From: SZUA-22 sp963751695
Lineage (GTDB): Bacteria; Bacteroidota; Ignavibacteria; Ignavibacteriales; Melioribacteraceae
Length of the DNA: 64,000 bases
Assembly (NCBI GenBank): GCA_963751695.1
Contig: CAVVVP010000003.1
Coordinates: forward strand, 248,001 to 312,000
Direction of reading: 5' to 3'
The notes beneath the pieces were generated by a model. That model worked only from the letters and a program-made list of their open reading frames with translations, was not told the DNA's origin and did no database searches. The position numbers and the translations under genes are program-made. Below are positions 28,160 to 38,296 of the stretch, one piece after another; within the stretch, counting starts at the first letter, position 1, and each line of letters opens with the position of its first letter.

Positions 28160-29326
28160 ATGAAAAGAATTATTCTGTTGTTTTTGGCTTTTACAATCTT
28201 ATTTATCTCTTGCAGTGATTCAGATCCACAAAATGCTGCGGTTCCTTCCATTCAGGTTTTTGAAACTAAGACAGAGAGTGTTACAATAATTGAGGAATTT
28301 GTAGGGCAAGTCTACGGTCAGAAAGATATAGCAATTAGAGCAAGAGTAGAAGGCTTTTTAGAGGGAATTTATTTTGACGAAGGAAGTCTTGTTAAAAAGG
28401 GAAAATTGTTATATAAAATTGAAAGTCAGCCCTATGAAGCTGATGTAGCAGCAAAGATGAGTAAAGTTGCTGAAGCTAAAACAATGTTAGCAAAAGCTTT
28501 AAGCGACTTAAATAGAATTAGGCCTCTTGCAGAAAATAATGCTGTAAGTCAGAGTGACCTTGATGCAGCTGTTGCCAATCATGATGCGGCAGAGGAAACG
28601 GTGAAAGCCGCTGAGGCTAATTTGCGGGCATCAAATATATATCTCAGCTATACCAATGTAAAATCTCCATTAACAGGTATTATTGGAAAAACAAAAGCAA
28701 AAGTGGGTGATTTTGTTGGGAAATCTCCAAATCCTGTAATATTAAATACAGTTTCTTTGATTGATACAATGCTTGTTGAATTTTTTATCACCGAGTCGAA
28801 GTATCTTCTCCTATTTAGAACAATCAGTGAAAAATATCCAGAATTTAAAAAAACCGGTGTTCTTCGTTCGGGTAGAATTGAACCTAATTTAGAATTAATT
28901 TTAGCTGATGGATCTATATATCAGCACAAAGGACTTTTAAAATTTATTGACCGCGACATTGATCCAACAACGGGTTCAATATTAGCACAAGCTTCTTTTC
29001 CTAACCCAGATAAATTATTAAGACCTGGATTATTTGCTAAAATTCGTGGTGAATTAAGCAAGGTTGATGATGGAATATTAATTCCACAGAGGTGCGTGAT
29101 GGAATTGCAGGGTAATTTTAGTGTATATATTGTAAATAATGAAAATCTGATTGAGTCACGCGACATCAAGGCTAGCAAAAAAATTGGTAGTAAATGGTTA
29201 ATCTCAGAAGGATTAAAGCCAGGCGAAAAAGTTGTGTTTGAAGGACTTCAGAAAGTAAAACCTGGTGTTACTGTAAATGCGGTTTCCGCTGAACCCAATT
29301 CAAAAACTAACGAGATTAAAGAATAG
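28160..29326 (+). CDS. RND efflux periplasmic adaptor lipoprotein (AcrA-like)
   Basis: A 388-residue AcrA/MexA-type membrane fusion protein. The signal LFLAFTILFISC marks a lipoprotein (Cys19). The lipoyl halves are RARVEGFLEGIYFDEGSLVKKG and YTNVKSPLTGIIGKTKAKVGD, separated by a coiled-coil hairpin (VAEAKTMLAKALSDLNRIRP). Beta-barrel and membrane-proximal domains follow (DIDPTTGSILAQASFPNPDKLLRPGL). It is the first gene of a complete three-gene efflux operon. The pump gene starts two bases after its stop. Confidence 0.95.
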   Translation: MKRIILLFLAFTILFISCSDSDPQNAAVPSIQVFETKTESVTIIEEFVGQVYGQKDIAIRARVEGFLEGIYFDEGSLVKKGKLLYKIESQPYEADVAAKMSKVAEAKTMLAKALSDLNRIRPLAENNAVSQSDLDAAVANHDAAEETVKAAEANLRASNIYLSYTNVKSPLTGIIGKTKAKVGDFVGKSPNPVILNTVSLIDTMLVEFFITESKYLLLFRTISEKYPEFKKTGVLRSGRIEPNLELILADGSIYQHKGLLKFIDRDIDPTTGSILAQASFPNPDKLLRPGLFAKIRGELSKVDDGILIPQRCVMELQGNFSVYIVNNENLIESRDIKASKKIGSKWLISEGLKPGEKVVFEGLQKVKPGVTVNAVSAEPNSKTNEIKE

Positions 29327-29328
29327 AT

Positions 29329-32300
29329 ATGGGAAGCTTTTTTGTAAGACGACCGATTGTTGCAATGGTAATGGCCATTGTAATTGTTATTGTAGGTGTA
29401 ATATCATTATTAAGTTTACCGACTGAGCAATATCCAAATATTACACCTCCAATTGTTCAAGTAACCGCAACATATACTGGTGCAAATGCAATTAGTGTTG
29501 AGCAATCTGTTGCAACTCCTCTTGAACAACAAATCAATGGTGTTGAAAACATGATTTATATGAAATCGACCAATTCTAATGATGGTACTATGACTATTCA
29601 GGTATCGTTTGAAGTTGGAACGAATCCAGATATGAATACTGTTTTTACACAGAACAGAGTCGCGGCTGCTACAGCTAAGCTACCCGAAGAAGTAAAGAGA
29701 TTAGGCGTAACAACTGAAAAAACATTGCCTAATATCTTAATGCTTGTTACCCTAACAGATGAAAATAGAAAATTTTCTCAAAACTTTTTAGGTAATTATT
29801 CCTTAATTAATATTAGGGATGTATTGGCTAGAATCAAAGGTATTGGTAAGGTTTCAGTTCTAGGTGCCAGTGATTATTCTATGAGAATTTGGATTAAGCC
29901 TGATAGGTTAGCACAATTAAATATAACTGTTCCGGAAATCGTAAATGCTATTAAAAGCCAAAGTGTAATTGTTCCCGGCGGAAAATTTGGAGCAGAACCT
30001 GCACCTCCTGGAACTGAATTTACATATACTATTAGGCTGCCTGAAAGATTACAAACAGAAGAAGAATTTGGCGAAATTGTTATTAGAACGAAAGAACATG
30101 GTTCACAGGTTAAACTAAAACATATTGCTAAAATCGAATTAGGTGTAGAAACTTATAATGCGTTTACAAGACTCAACGATAGTGACTGCTCAATTATAGC
30201 ACTTTATCAAGCTCCTGGTTCCAACGCTGTGGAATTAGCAGAGAAAATTAAAACCACAATGGCAGAGCTTGCAAAGCGATTTCCTGAAGGTATGAAGTAT
30301 GATATTTCATTAGATACAACAAAACCAATTACAGCTGGAATTGATGAAATTATTGAAACTCTTTTTATTGCTCTATTTCTAGTAATTTTAGTCGTATTTA
30401 TTTTTATCCAGGATTGGCGAGCAACTTTAATCCCGGTAATCGCCATTCCTGTTTCGTTGATCGGTGCATTTATATTATTCCCAGCACTTGGTTTTACAGT
30501 AAATGTGTTATCGCTTCTTGGACTTGTTTTAGCTATAGGAATAGTTGTTGATGACGCTATTGTTGTAGTGGAAGCCGTGCAAGTTAAGATTGAAGAAGGA
30601 TTAAATGCAAAAGATGCAACGATGGAAGCAATGAAAGAAGTAACAGCCCCTGTAATTGCTACTACTTTAGTATTAGTTGCCGTTTTTATTCCAGTGGCAG
30701 CTATGGGGGGAATAACTGGCAGTTTATATCAGCAGTTCGCAATTACGATTGCAGTATCTGTTGTTTTCTCGTCTCTAAATGCACTTACTCTTAGTCCCGC
30801 ATTGTGCGCCTTACTTTTAAGAAAACAAACACCATATAAGGGAATTTTGGGTAAGTTCTTTGGAGGCTTCAATAAAGTCTTTGATAGATCTACCGATTCC
30901 TACATGACTTTTACAAATATTGTAACTGGAAAAATAAAAAGAGGGGTAGTATTTATTGTTGTGATCGTGTTTGGTACCGGATTGTTTGGTAAGCTTGTTC
31001 CAGGTGGATTTATACCTGCAGAGGATATGGGATATTTATATGTAAATATTCAGTTGCCTGATGCAGCTTCCCTTCAAAGGAGTAATATAGTTTCTGAAAA
31101 AGTTAAAGCAATCATTGCTGAACTACCTGAAGTGGAATACGTGACTACTGCAGTTGGCTTTAGTATGATTACAGCAAGTTATTCTTCTAATGCCGCATTT
31201 ATTTTTGCATCTCTTAAAGATTGGGGGGATAGAGATAAAACGGTTAATGATATTATTGTAGAATTAAATAGGAAGTTTGCCGTTAATATTAAAGAAGCTC
31301 AGGTGTTTGCTTTCGGTCCACCGGCTATTCCAGGGTTAGGACAAGGTTCTGGTTTTACGATGATGCTTCAAGATAGAGCAGGGAATACACCCGCCTACTT
31401 AGCTGAAAACTCGATGAAATTTATACAAGCCGCAAGAAACCGTCCTGAAATTGGTGCCATATTTACTACCTTTCAGGCTTCGGTCCCTCAAAGGTTTATG
31501 GATATAAATATTGATAAAGTTTTAAAAGCAGGCATTGAACTTAATGATCTATATAATGCTGTTGGAGCATTTTTAGGTGGTGTTTATGTAAATGACTTTA
31601 ACAGATTTGGTAGGTTATACAGAGCTTATATTCAAGCTGAGCCCCAATATAGAATTAATGAAGAGCAGGTTAATCTATTTTTCATTAAAAATAAGAGTGG
31701 CGAATCAGTACCTCTTTCCGCATTTGTTGACATCAAAGAAATTGTTGGTCCAGAGTTTACTACTAGGTATAATTTATTGCGGGCAGTTGAATTAACTGGA
31801 GGACCAGCGCCTGGTTATTCTTCTGATGAAGCACTTAATGCGCTTGAGGAGGTTGCAGCTGATGTTTTACCCGCTGATATGACCTATCAATGGAGTGCGA
31901 TGTCGTTCCAAGAAAAGGCAGCATCAGGCTCTGGAAATATTGTATTCGTGTTTGCTTTAATATTTGTTTTTCTCATTCTTGCTGCTCAGTACGAAAGTTG
32001 GTCGTTACCTTTAAGTATCTTATTAGGAACACCATTTGCAATATTTGGTGCTTTATTTGCAGTTTGGTTTTCGAGGCTATTTAGTCCGTCGTTTGAAAAT
32101 AATATTTTTGCACAAATTTCTTTCGTTATGTTAATTGCAATGGCGGCGAAAAATGCAATTCTCATCGTGGAGTTTGCTAAATTGGAATTTGATAAAGGAT
32201 TATCATTATTTGACGCTGCAATTAGATCAGCTAAACTTAGGTTTAGACCTATACTCATGACAGCATTCTCTTTTATTTTAGGTGTATTGCCGCTTGTTCT

Positions 32301-32484
32301 TGCTTCTGGTGCAGGATCTGAGGCAAGAAAAGTTATGGGCGTTGCATTATTAGGTGGAATGACTTTAGCCACAGTATTAGGTGTGTTTTTCTACCCGATG
32401 CTGTTTGTTTTAGTAGGCAAAGTTGCAAAGTATGAACAAAAACGCGACGCATTACAAAAAATTGAAACAGATAATCAACAATAA
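29329..32484 (+). CDS. RND multidrug efflux permease (AcrB family, HAE-1)
   Basis: A 1051-residue homotrimeric inner-membrane exporter very close to AcrB in plan. The N-terminus is FFVRRPIVAMVMAIVIVIVG, with EQYPNITPPIVQVTATYTGA in the porter domain. The proton-relay pair is in AIGIVVDDAIVVVE, and the second half carries FALIFVFLILAAQYESWSLP and AAKNAILIVEFA (conserved Lys). Its length and motifs indicate a functional multidrug or solvent pump driven by the proton gradient. It is encoded between its adaptor and outer-membrane factor with gaps of two and six bases. Confidence 0.96.
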   Translation: MGSFFVRRPIVAMVMAIVIVIVGVISLLSLPTEQYPNITPPIVQVTATYTGANAISVEQSVATPLEQQINGVENMIYMKSTNSNDGTMTIQVSFEVGTNPDMNTVFTQNRVAAATAKLPEEVKRLGVTTEKTLPNILMLVTLTDENRKFSQNFLGNYSLINIRDVLARIKGIGKVSVLGASDYSMRIWIKPDRLAQLNITVPEIVNAIKSQSVIVPGGKFGAEPAPPGTEFTYTIRLPERLQTEEEFGEIVIRTKEHGSQVKLKHIAKIELGVETYNAFTRLNDSDCSIIALYQAPGSNAVELAEKIKTTMAELAKRFPEGMKYDISLDTTKPITAGIDEIIETLFIALFLVILVVFIFIQDWRATLIPVIAIPVSLIGAFILFPALGFTVNVLSLLGLVLAIGIVVDDAIVVVEAVQVKIEEGLNAKDATMEAMKEVTAPVIATTLVLVAVFIPVAAMGGITGSLYQQFAITIAVSVVFSSLNALTLSPALCALLLRKQTPYKGILGKFFGGFNKVFDRSTDSYMTFTNIVTGKIKRGVVFIVVIVFGTGLFGKLVPGGFIPAEDMGYLYVNIQLPDAASLQRSNIVSEKVKAIIAELPEVEYVTTAVGFSMITASYSSNAAFIFASLKDWGDRDKTVNDIIVELNRKFAVNIKEAQVFAFGPPAIPGLGQGSGFTMMLQDRAGNTPAYLAENSMKFIQAARNRPEIGAIFTTFQASVPQRFMDINIDKVLKAGIELNDLYNAVGAFLGGVYVNDFNRFGRLYRAYIQAEPQYRINEEQVNLFFIKNKSGESVPLSAFVDIKEIVGPEFTTRYNLLRAVELTGGPAPGYSSDEALNALEEVAADVLPADMTYQWSAMSFQEKAASGSGNIVFVFALIFVFLILAAQYESWSLPLSILLGTPFAIFGALFAVWFSRLFSPSFENNIFAQISFVMLIAMAAKNAILIVEFAKLEFDKGLSLFDAAIRSAKLRFRPILMTAFSFILGVLPLVLASGAGSEARKVMGVALLGGMTLATVLGVFFYPMLFVLVGKVAKYEQKRDALQKIETDNQQ

Positions 32485-32490
32485 ATACTT

Positions 32491-33924
32491 ATGAAAAAGT
32501 TTTTAGTATTTCTCTCTGTAATTCCTTTTTTCTTCTTATCCAATTGTTCCGTTGGCCCGGATTTTCAGCAAACACAAGTTGATACTTTAGATGTCTATCG
32601 ATATGACTCCTTAGAGGTAATTGATACACTTGCTGTGTTAAAATGGTGGGAACTATTCAGCGATCCTATTTTAGATACTCTGATACGACAAGCATTGGAT
32701 CAGAATAGAGATCTCAGGTTAGCGGCTGCTAGAATAGAGGAAGCAAGAGCAAATTTAGGATTCACTGGAGCTGATCAATATCCTAAGCTTGATATTCAAG
32801 CTGGTGCTATTCGAGGTAATTATACAAATGGAATTCAACTACAAAGCACCGGGAATAATTTTTTCATTACTCCTGTGCTGAACTGGGAAATTGATTTTTG
32901 GGGCAAATACAGGAGAGCGACAGAATCTGCTGAAGCTCAACTTTTTGCTTCTGAATATTCACTAAGAAAAGTTCAGGTAAGCTTGATATCCGAAGTTATT
33001 GGAACTTACTTTTTACTCTTGGACTATGCACAAAGATTAGAAATTTCAAAACGAACTTTAGAATCTCGAGAAATAAGTCTTGATATTATCCAGCAACGTC
33101 TTGATCAAGGTATTGTGCCAGAAATTGATCTTAATCAAGCTCAAATACAAAGAGAAATTGCCAAAGCTGCTGTACCTTACTATGAAAGACTCTTAGCTAA
33201 AACTGAAAACAGCTTAAGTATATTAATTGGTAAAAATCCTGGAATAATTGAGAAAGGTCTTCCGCTACATGCACAAACAATTCCACCGGAAATTCCTGTA
33301 GGACTTCCCTCTCAACTCCTATCAAGGCGACCAGATGTTGCGGAGGCTGAATTTCTTTTGATGTCTCAGAACGCAAAGATCGGGATCGCGGTTGCGCAAA
33401 GATTTCCAGCAATTAGTCTTACAGGTGTTTTAGGCTTAGCTAGCAATGATCTCTCTTCTTTTTCAGATAACGGAGCTGCTTGGTCAATTAGTGCTGGTCT
33501 TTTGGGGCCAATTTTTAACTTTAACAAGAACATCGCAAGAGTTGAAGTTGAGGAAGCCAGAACTAAGCAAGCTCTAAACGAATATGAACTTACTGTTCAG
33601 AATGCTTTTAGAGAAGTTGAAGATGCTCTAATTGAAATTCGTACCTATAGAGAAGAAGTTGCAGCCAAACAGCGGCAATTTAAAGCAGCAGATAATGCAG
33701 CAGGCTTATCTAAATCTCGCTATGATCAAGGAGTGACTAGCTATTTAGAAGTTCAAGAGACTGAGCGGTCAGCTTTTAATGCTGGATTGGAATTGTCCGC
33801 CACAAAAAGTCAATATCTTAGTGCCTATGTCAAGCTTTATAAAGCCCTCGGTGGTGGTTGGTTATCCAAAGATGAATTCGAAGAAGCTGAATCACAAGCT
33901 GCTCAAGAAGAATCTCAAAATTGA
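32491..33924 (+). CDS. RND efflux outer-membrane factor (OprM/NodT family lipoprotein)
   Basis: A 477-residue TolC-like channel protein. The signal peptide ends FFLSNCSVGPDF, the lipobox and CxVGPD start of the NodT/OprM family. The two homologous halves each contain an outer-membrane-factor repeat (LDTLIRQALDQNRDLRLAAARIEEA and GLPSQLLSRRPDVAEAEFLLM). LNWEIDFWGKYRRATESA and the long C-terminal helix are typical. The trimer spans the outer membrane and docks with the adaptor and pump encoded just upstream. The Glu/Gln-rich end (EFEEAESQAAQEESQN) is a flexible tail. Confidence 0.95.
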   Translation: MKKFLVFLSVIPFFFLSNCSVGPDFQQTQVDTLDVYRYDSLEVIDTLAVLKWWELFSDPILDTLIRQALDQNRDLRLAAARIEEARANLGFTGADQYPKLDIQAGAIRGNYTNGIQLQSTGNNFFITPVLNWEIDFWGKYRRATESAEAQLFASEYSLRKVQVSLISEVIGTYFLLLDYAQRLEISKRTLESREISLDIIQQRLDQGIVPEIDLNQAQIQREIAKAAVPYYERLLAKTENSLSILIGKNPGIIEKGLPLHAQTIPPEIPVGLPSQLLSRRPDVAEAEFLLMSQNAKIGIAVAQRFPAISLTGVLGLASNDLSSFSDNGAAWSISAGLLGPIFNFNKNIARVEVEEARTKQALNEYELTVQNAFREVEDALIEIRTYREEVAAKQRQFKAADNAAGLSKSRYDQGVTSYLEVQETERSAFNAGLELSATKSQYLSAYVKLYKALGGGWLSKDEFEEAESQAAQEESQN

Positions 33925-33944
33925 TCTTTAGATTTTAGCAAATC

Positions 33945-34727
33945 TTGCAAGAGAGGCACACAAATAGAGAAAAATATTTTGAAGAACAGGTTCATACTAC
34001 AGAGAAATATGTAATCCCGTTTATACATGAAATCTTTCTGTTTAACGAAAGTAAATCCATTCTTGAAATTGGTTGTGGTGAAGGTGGCAACCTAAAACCC
34101 TTCCTTGATCTTGGCTCTAAAGTTACTGGAATCGATCTATCTGAGGGCAAGATTGAAAACGCAAAACAATTTTTCAAGAACCATCCACAAAAAGAAAATC
34201 TAACCCTAATTGCTGAAGATATCTATACCACTCAATCCCTTGGGCAATTCGACCTAATTATTATGCGAGATGTGATTGAACATATTCATGACCAAGAAAA
34301 ATTCATGAGCTATGTAACAAAGTTTTTGAAACCAGACGGAAAGTTCTTTCTTGCATTTCCTCCTTGGTACAATCCATTTGGTGGCCATCAGCAGATTTGT
34401 AAGAACAAAATCCTCTCTGCTCTACCTTACTATCACATTTTGCCTCGTTCGTTTTACACAGGAATTTTAAAGATGTTTGGCGAAAGCTCGGGAACGATCG
34501 AAAGTTTGTTAGAAATAAAGGAGACGGGTATTACTATTGAACGTTTTCAAAAAATATTATCTCAGAATAATTATAAAATTGAAAAAAGAAGTTTCTATTT
34601 CATCAATCCAAATTATGAAATTAAGTTTGGCCTTAAACCAAGAAAACAAATCCAACTTATCTCATCACTGTTTGGATTACGAAATTTTCTAACAACATCT
34701 TGTTACTATTTAATCTCCAAAGGTTAA
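33945..34727 (+). CDS. Class I SAM-dependent methyltransferase
   Basis: A 260-residue cytoplasmic methyltransferase with the SAM-binding motif I (ILEIGCGEGGNLKPFLDLG), the acidic end of the second strand (VTGIDLSEGKIENAK) and post-motif FDLIIMRDVIEHIHD. The C-terminal region (FPPWYNPFGGHQQIC onward) is shared with methyltransferases found near polysaccharide genes. The start is a TTG, the only start codon available after an in-frame TAG. The acetyltransferase gene begins one base after the stop. The substrate is not known. Confidence 0.85.
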   Translation: MQERHTNREKYFEEQVHTTEKYVIPFIHEIFLFNESKSILEIGCGEGGNLKPFLDLGSKVTGIDLSEGKIENAKQFFKNHPQKENLTLIAEDIYTTQSLGQFDLIIMRDVIEHIHDQEKFMSYVTKFLKPDGKFFLAFPPWYNPFGGHQQICKNKILSALPYYHILPRSFYTGILKMFGESSGTIESLLEIKETGITIERFQKILSQNNYKIEKRSFYFINPNYEIKFGLKPRKQIQLISSLFGLRNFLTTSCYYLISKG

Positions 34728-34728
34728 A

Positions 34729-35178
34729 ATGAAAAATTCTGATTATAATGTTAGAGAGATTAAAAATGTTTCAGATGAGACTCACAAACAAATTTTGAAA
34801 CTTCTTTGCCAACTCACTTCATCCTCAGTTAGTTTTTCGATGGACTATTTTCAATACCTTGTTGATTCAGATAATTCCATATTGTTTGCTGCAATTAATG
34901 AATCTGTAAAAAATAATCTTGTTGGAATTTTGACACTCGCTATAGTTGAAATACCAACTGGAAAACTTGCGCGGATAGAAGATGTTGTTGTTGATAAAGA
35001 ATCTCGAGGAAAAGGTATTGGAGAAGCTTTAACACTTTCTGCAATTGATCGAGCTAAAGCACTCGGTATAAAAAAGATAGACCTTACATCAAATCCTTCA
35101 AGGGAAGCTGCAAACCGACTCTACCAAAGATTGGGCTTTATTAAAAGAAACACAAACGTATATCGTTTAGAAATCTAA
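34729..35178 (+). CDS. GNAT-family N-acetyltransferase
   Basis: A 149-residue protein with the GNAT acetyl-CoA motif: IEDVVVDKESRGKGIGEALTLSAIDRA contains the R-G-K-G-I-G pyrophosphate loop, and ANRLYQRLGFIKRNTNVYRL is the typical final strand with the NRLYxxxGF signature. The start lies one base after the stop of the methyltransferase gene, so the two are co-translated. The acceptor substrate cannot be deduced. Confidence 0.9.
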   Translation: MKNSDYNVREIKNVSDETHKQILKLLCQLTSSSVSFSMDYFQYLVDSDNSILFAAINESVKNNLVGILTLAIVEIPTGKLARIEDVVVDKESRGKGIGEALTLSAIDRAKALGIKKIDLTSNPSREAANRLYQRLGFIKRNTNVYRLEI

Positions 35179-35310
35179 GCTTCTAAAAATACAAGGGGTC
35201 TGAATTCCTTATAAACACTGGCTGAAATGTGTTTTATTTGTAAAAAGTAGTTTCTTTTGGTTCTTAAAATTGCGATTTTAAAATTAACATTTTTTTCGGA
35301 ATCGCTTATT

Positions 35311-36995
35311 ATGTTAAATAAACTCACATTAGAACACCTACTAAAAAATAGTAGTACTGAGTATGAAAACAACACTTCACTTTCCTGGGTTGATGGAGAG
35401 TCTCTATCATACAAACAGCTAAGAGAGAAAGTTGAGTCTGTGGCTGAGTTTATGAAAGAAAATGGGATACTTCCAGGTGATAAAGTTGCAATACTTGGTG
35501 AGAATAGTCCGAACTGGGGAATAGCATACTTTGCAGTTACAACTATGGGAGCAATTGGAGTTCCCATAATGACTGAGTTTAATTTCCAGGAAATACATCA
35601 TGTGTTGCGCCATTCTGAGAGCAAGCTTTTGTTTGTGTCATCAAAACAATACGACAAAGTTGAAGAGTTTGACTCTGAGGTTTTAACATCAAGAATTCTA
35701 CTAGACGATTTTTCAATTATTCCTGATCAGACTAAGAACGACAAGCTCAAAGCAGCACTCACTGAAGGTATAATTGAATTCCAGAAAATAAAATCTGCAG
35801 CCTTAAAGTTTATGGGGTTAGCACACGATAATGTAAACGAGGATGATCTAGCACTAATTCTTTATACTTCTGGAACTACTGGTCACTCAAAAGGAGTAAT
35901 GCTTACCCATAAAAACATTGTAGCAAATGCTATTGCTACATATAAACTTGTTAGTATGTCTCAAAATGACAAGTTGCTTTCAATTCTTCCTTTATATCAT
36001 ACTTACGAGGCAACATTAGGCTTAGTAACTCCAATTTTAAGTGGTTCTTCAATATATTACATGAAAAAACCACCAACTGCCGCTGCTCTTTTACCGGCCC
36101 TTAAAGTAGTACAGCCTTCTATAATGCTTTCGGTGCCACTTGTAATTGAGAAGATTTATAGAAACAAAATACTTGCTCAAATCAACAAAAAAAGTTTTAC
36201 AAAACTCTTGTACAAATTAGCACCTCTTAGAAAAAAGATGAATGCTGTTGCCGGAAAAAAACTTATGGAAACATTTGGAGGGAAGTTGAGATTGTTCTGT
36301 ATCGGAGGATCTTCTCTTGCAGAAGATGTTGAGATATTTTAAAAGAAGGTCACTTTCCATACTCAATTGGATACGGACTTACTGAGACTTCTCCATTGGT
36401 TACTGGAACAGATAATATTGATGTTCGTTTTCGATCCGCAGGTCCGCCATTGGAAGGTATTCAGATAAAAATTGAAAATCCCGATAAGGATTCCGGCGAC
36501 GGAGAAGTTCTCATATCAGGACCTAGTGTAATGAGCGGATACTACAAAGACCCTGAGGAAACTACAAAAGTTTTATTGGAAGATGGTTGGTTCAGGTCGG
36601 GAGATCTTGGTTCTATTGATAAAGATGGATACTTATTCTTAAAAGGTCGACTTAAAAATGTAATTATCGGGTCAAATGGAAAAAATATTTATCCAGAAGA
36701 AGTTGAATCGATAATAAATGAGCAAGATTTTGTCGCTGAATCACTCGTTGTTGATAACGGTAGAAAACTTCAAGCAAAAGTTTATCTTAATTATGAACAA
36801 ATAGATGAGACTTTTGAAATACAAAAAATGAATGAACCAAAAGCAAGAAAGGTCGTAGAGAAATTGCTAAACGATATTCAAGTAAATTCAAACGAGAGAT
36901 TGAATAACTTTTCAAAGTTGAGTAAAATTATTGAACAGGTAGAACCATTTGAGAAAACACCTACACAAAAAATTAAGCGCTATTTATACGTATAA
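35311..36995 (+). CDS. Long-chain acyl-CoA synthetase / AMP-forming ligase (one frame change)
   Basis: Two frames, 35311-36342 and about 36341-36995, join if one T is added to the TTTT at 36337-36340. The join reads VEIFLKEGHFPYSIGYGLTETSPLV. The protein of about 561 residues has the AMP-binding signature LILYTSGTTGHSKGVMLTHKN, the A5 motif GYGLTETSP, the hinge SGDLGSIDKDGYLFLKGR, and the C-terminal lysine region NGKNIYPEEVE. It is a fatty-acid CoA ligase-type enzyme that activates a carboxylate through an acyl-adenylate. An open frame extends upstream to 35257, but the family start fits the ATG at 35311 (MLNKLTLEHLL). Confidence 0.88.
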
Positions 36996-37008
36996 AAATG
37001 AGGTAAAT

Positions 37009-37302
37009 ATGAATAAGAAAAACGTAAGAAATTTTCTGTCTGTTACAATAATTGGATTTCTATTAATCAGCTGCTTTCCGGGTGGTGGATCAAGTATGCC
37101 TGATGATCCAGCTGGCTTCTTCTCTGGTATATGGCATGGATGGATCGCACCAATATCCTTAGTCTATGGGTTTTTTAATGCTTCAATTTCTATATACGAA
37201 ATTCACAATACAGGTTGGTGGTATGACTTTGGTTTTTATATGGCAATAATAAGCGGATTTGGTGGACTCTCGTTTTTTAGAAAACATAAAGACAATAACT
37301 AA
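37009..37302 (+). CDS. Small lipoprotein / membrane protein of unknown function
   Basis: A 97-residue product starting at an ATG with a good GAGGTAAAT ribosome-binding site. It begins with a signal that may be lipidated (TIIGFLLISC, Cys22), a Gly/Ser/Pro-rich linker, and two further hydrophobic segments (HGWIAPISLVYGFFNASI and WYDFGFYMAIISGFGGL). The Trp- and Gly-rich second half recalls short membrane proteins seen in several Bacteroidota, with no known role. It lies 34 bases upstream of the sugar-isomerase gene and may be the first gene of that cluster or the last of the preceding one. Confidence 0.65.
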   Translation: MNKKNVRNFLSVTIIGFLLISCFPGGGSSMPDDPAGFFSGIWHGWIAPISLVYGFFNASISIYEIHNTGWWYDFGFYMAIISGFGGLSFFRKHKDNN

Positions 37303-37336
37303 GAATCTAATTAAATTTTTTAAAGTAGGAGAACTA

Positions 37337-38260
37337 ATGTTAAGACGAAATTTCATCAAAACATCTGCATTAACTGCAGCTTCACTATCAACTGGAACCA
37401 GGAGCATTATGGGAAAATCATTTACACAAAATCCAAATTCTGATCATAAGTTTAAACTCAAATATGCACCTCACTTTGGAATGTTTAAAAACTCCGCGGG
37501 TGACTATCCGATCGATCAGCTTAAATTTATTGCTGATCAAGGTTTCACAGCCTTGGAAGATAACGGGATGAAGGGTAAACCGGTAGAACTACAAGAGAAA
37601 ATAGAAAAAACAATGACAGATCTTGGTATGGAGATGGGTGTTTTTGTTGCTCATAATATTTATTGGAAAGAACCCAACCTTACTAGTGGAAAGCAAGATC
37701 TTCGAGATGAGTTTCTGAAAGATATCCAAGACTCTGTTGAAGTTGCTAAACGTGTAAATGCTACTTGGATGACGGTTGTACCAGGACATGTTGATCTAAA
37801 ACTAAATATAGATTATCAAACTTCGAATGTAGTTGAAACATTAAAACAAGCTAGTGCTATACTAGAGCCGCATGGATTAGTTATGGTTCTTGAGCCATTA
37901 AACTTCTACAATCACCCTGGTTTGTTTTTAACAAAAATTCCACAAGCATATCAAGTTTGTAAAGCAGTAAACAGCCCCGCTTGTAAAATATTAGATGACC
38001 TCTATCATCAGCAGATAACTGAAGGTAATCTTATTCCTAATATAGATCTGGCATGGGATGAGATCGGTTATTTCCAAATGGGAGACAATCCAGGCAGAAA
38101 AGAGCCTACAACCGGTGAAATAAACTATCTTAATGTCTTTAAACATATTCATGAGAAAGGCTTCAAGGGAATTATGGGTATGGAGCATGGCAACAGCAAA
38201 CCTGGCAAGGAAGGTGAAAAGGCTGTAATAGAAGCATATAGAAAAAGTGATAGTTTTTAG
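37337..38260 (+). CDS. Tat-exported sugar phosphate isomerase/epimerase-like TIM barrel (hydroxypyruvate isomerase family)
   Basis: A 307-residue protein. The N-terminus MLRRNFIKTSALTAASLSTG is a twin-arginine (Tat) signal, so the folded enzyme is exported. The mature part is an AP-endonuclease-2-like TIM barrel: FIADQGFTALEDNGM, MVLEPLNFYNHPGLFL (metal Glu), CKILDDLYHQQITEGNL, PNIDLAWDEIGYFQMGDNPGRKEPTTGE, and GFKGIMGMEHGNS. These are the motifs of hydroxypyruvate isomerase and sugar epimerases with a divalent metal site. The AGGAG ribosome-binding site fixes the ATG at 37337. Export of this fold, together with its neighbours, suggests it acts on oxidised sugars outside the cytoplasm; that role is inferred. 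Confidence 0.85.
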   Translation: MLRRNFIKTSALTAASLSTGTRSIMGKSFTQNPNSDHKFKLKYAPHFGMFKNSAGDYPIDQLKFIADQGFTALEDNGMKGKPVELQEKIEKTMTDLGMEMGVFVAHNIYWKEPNLTSGKQDLRDEFLKDIQDSVEVAKRVNATWMTVVPGHVDLKLNIDYQTSNVVETLKQASAILEPHGLVMVLEPLNFYNHPGLFLTKIPQAYQVCKAVNSPACKILDDLYHQQITEGNLIPNIDLAWDEIGYFQMGDNPGRKEPTTGEINYLNVFKHIHEKGFKGIMGMEHGNSKPGKEGEKAVIEAYRKSDSF

Positions 38261-38296
38261 AGCCTAAAAAAGAATTATAAACAAAAAAAGAAAACA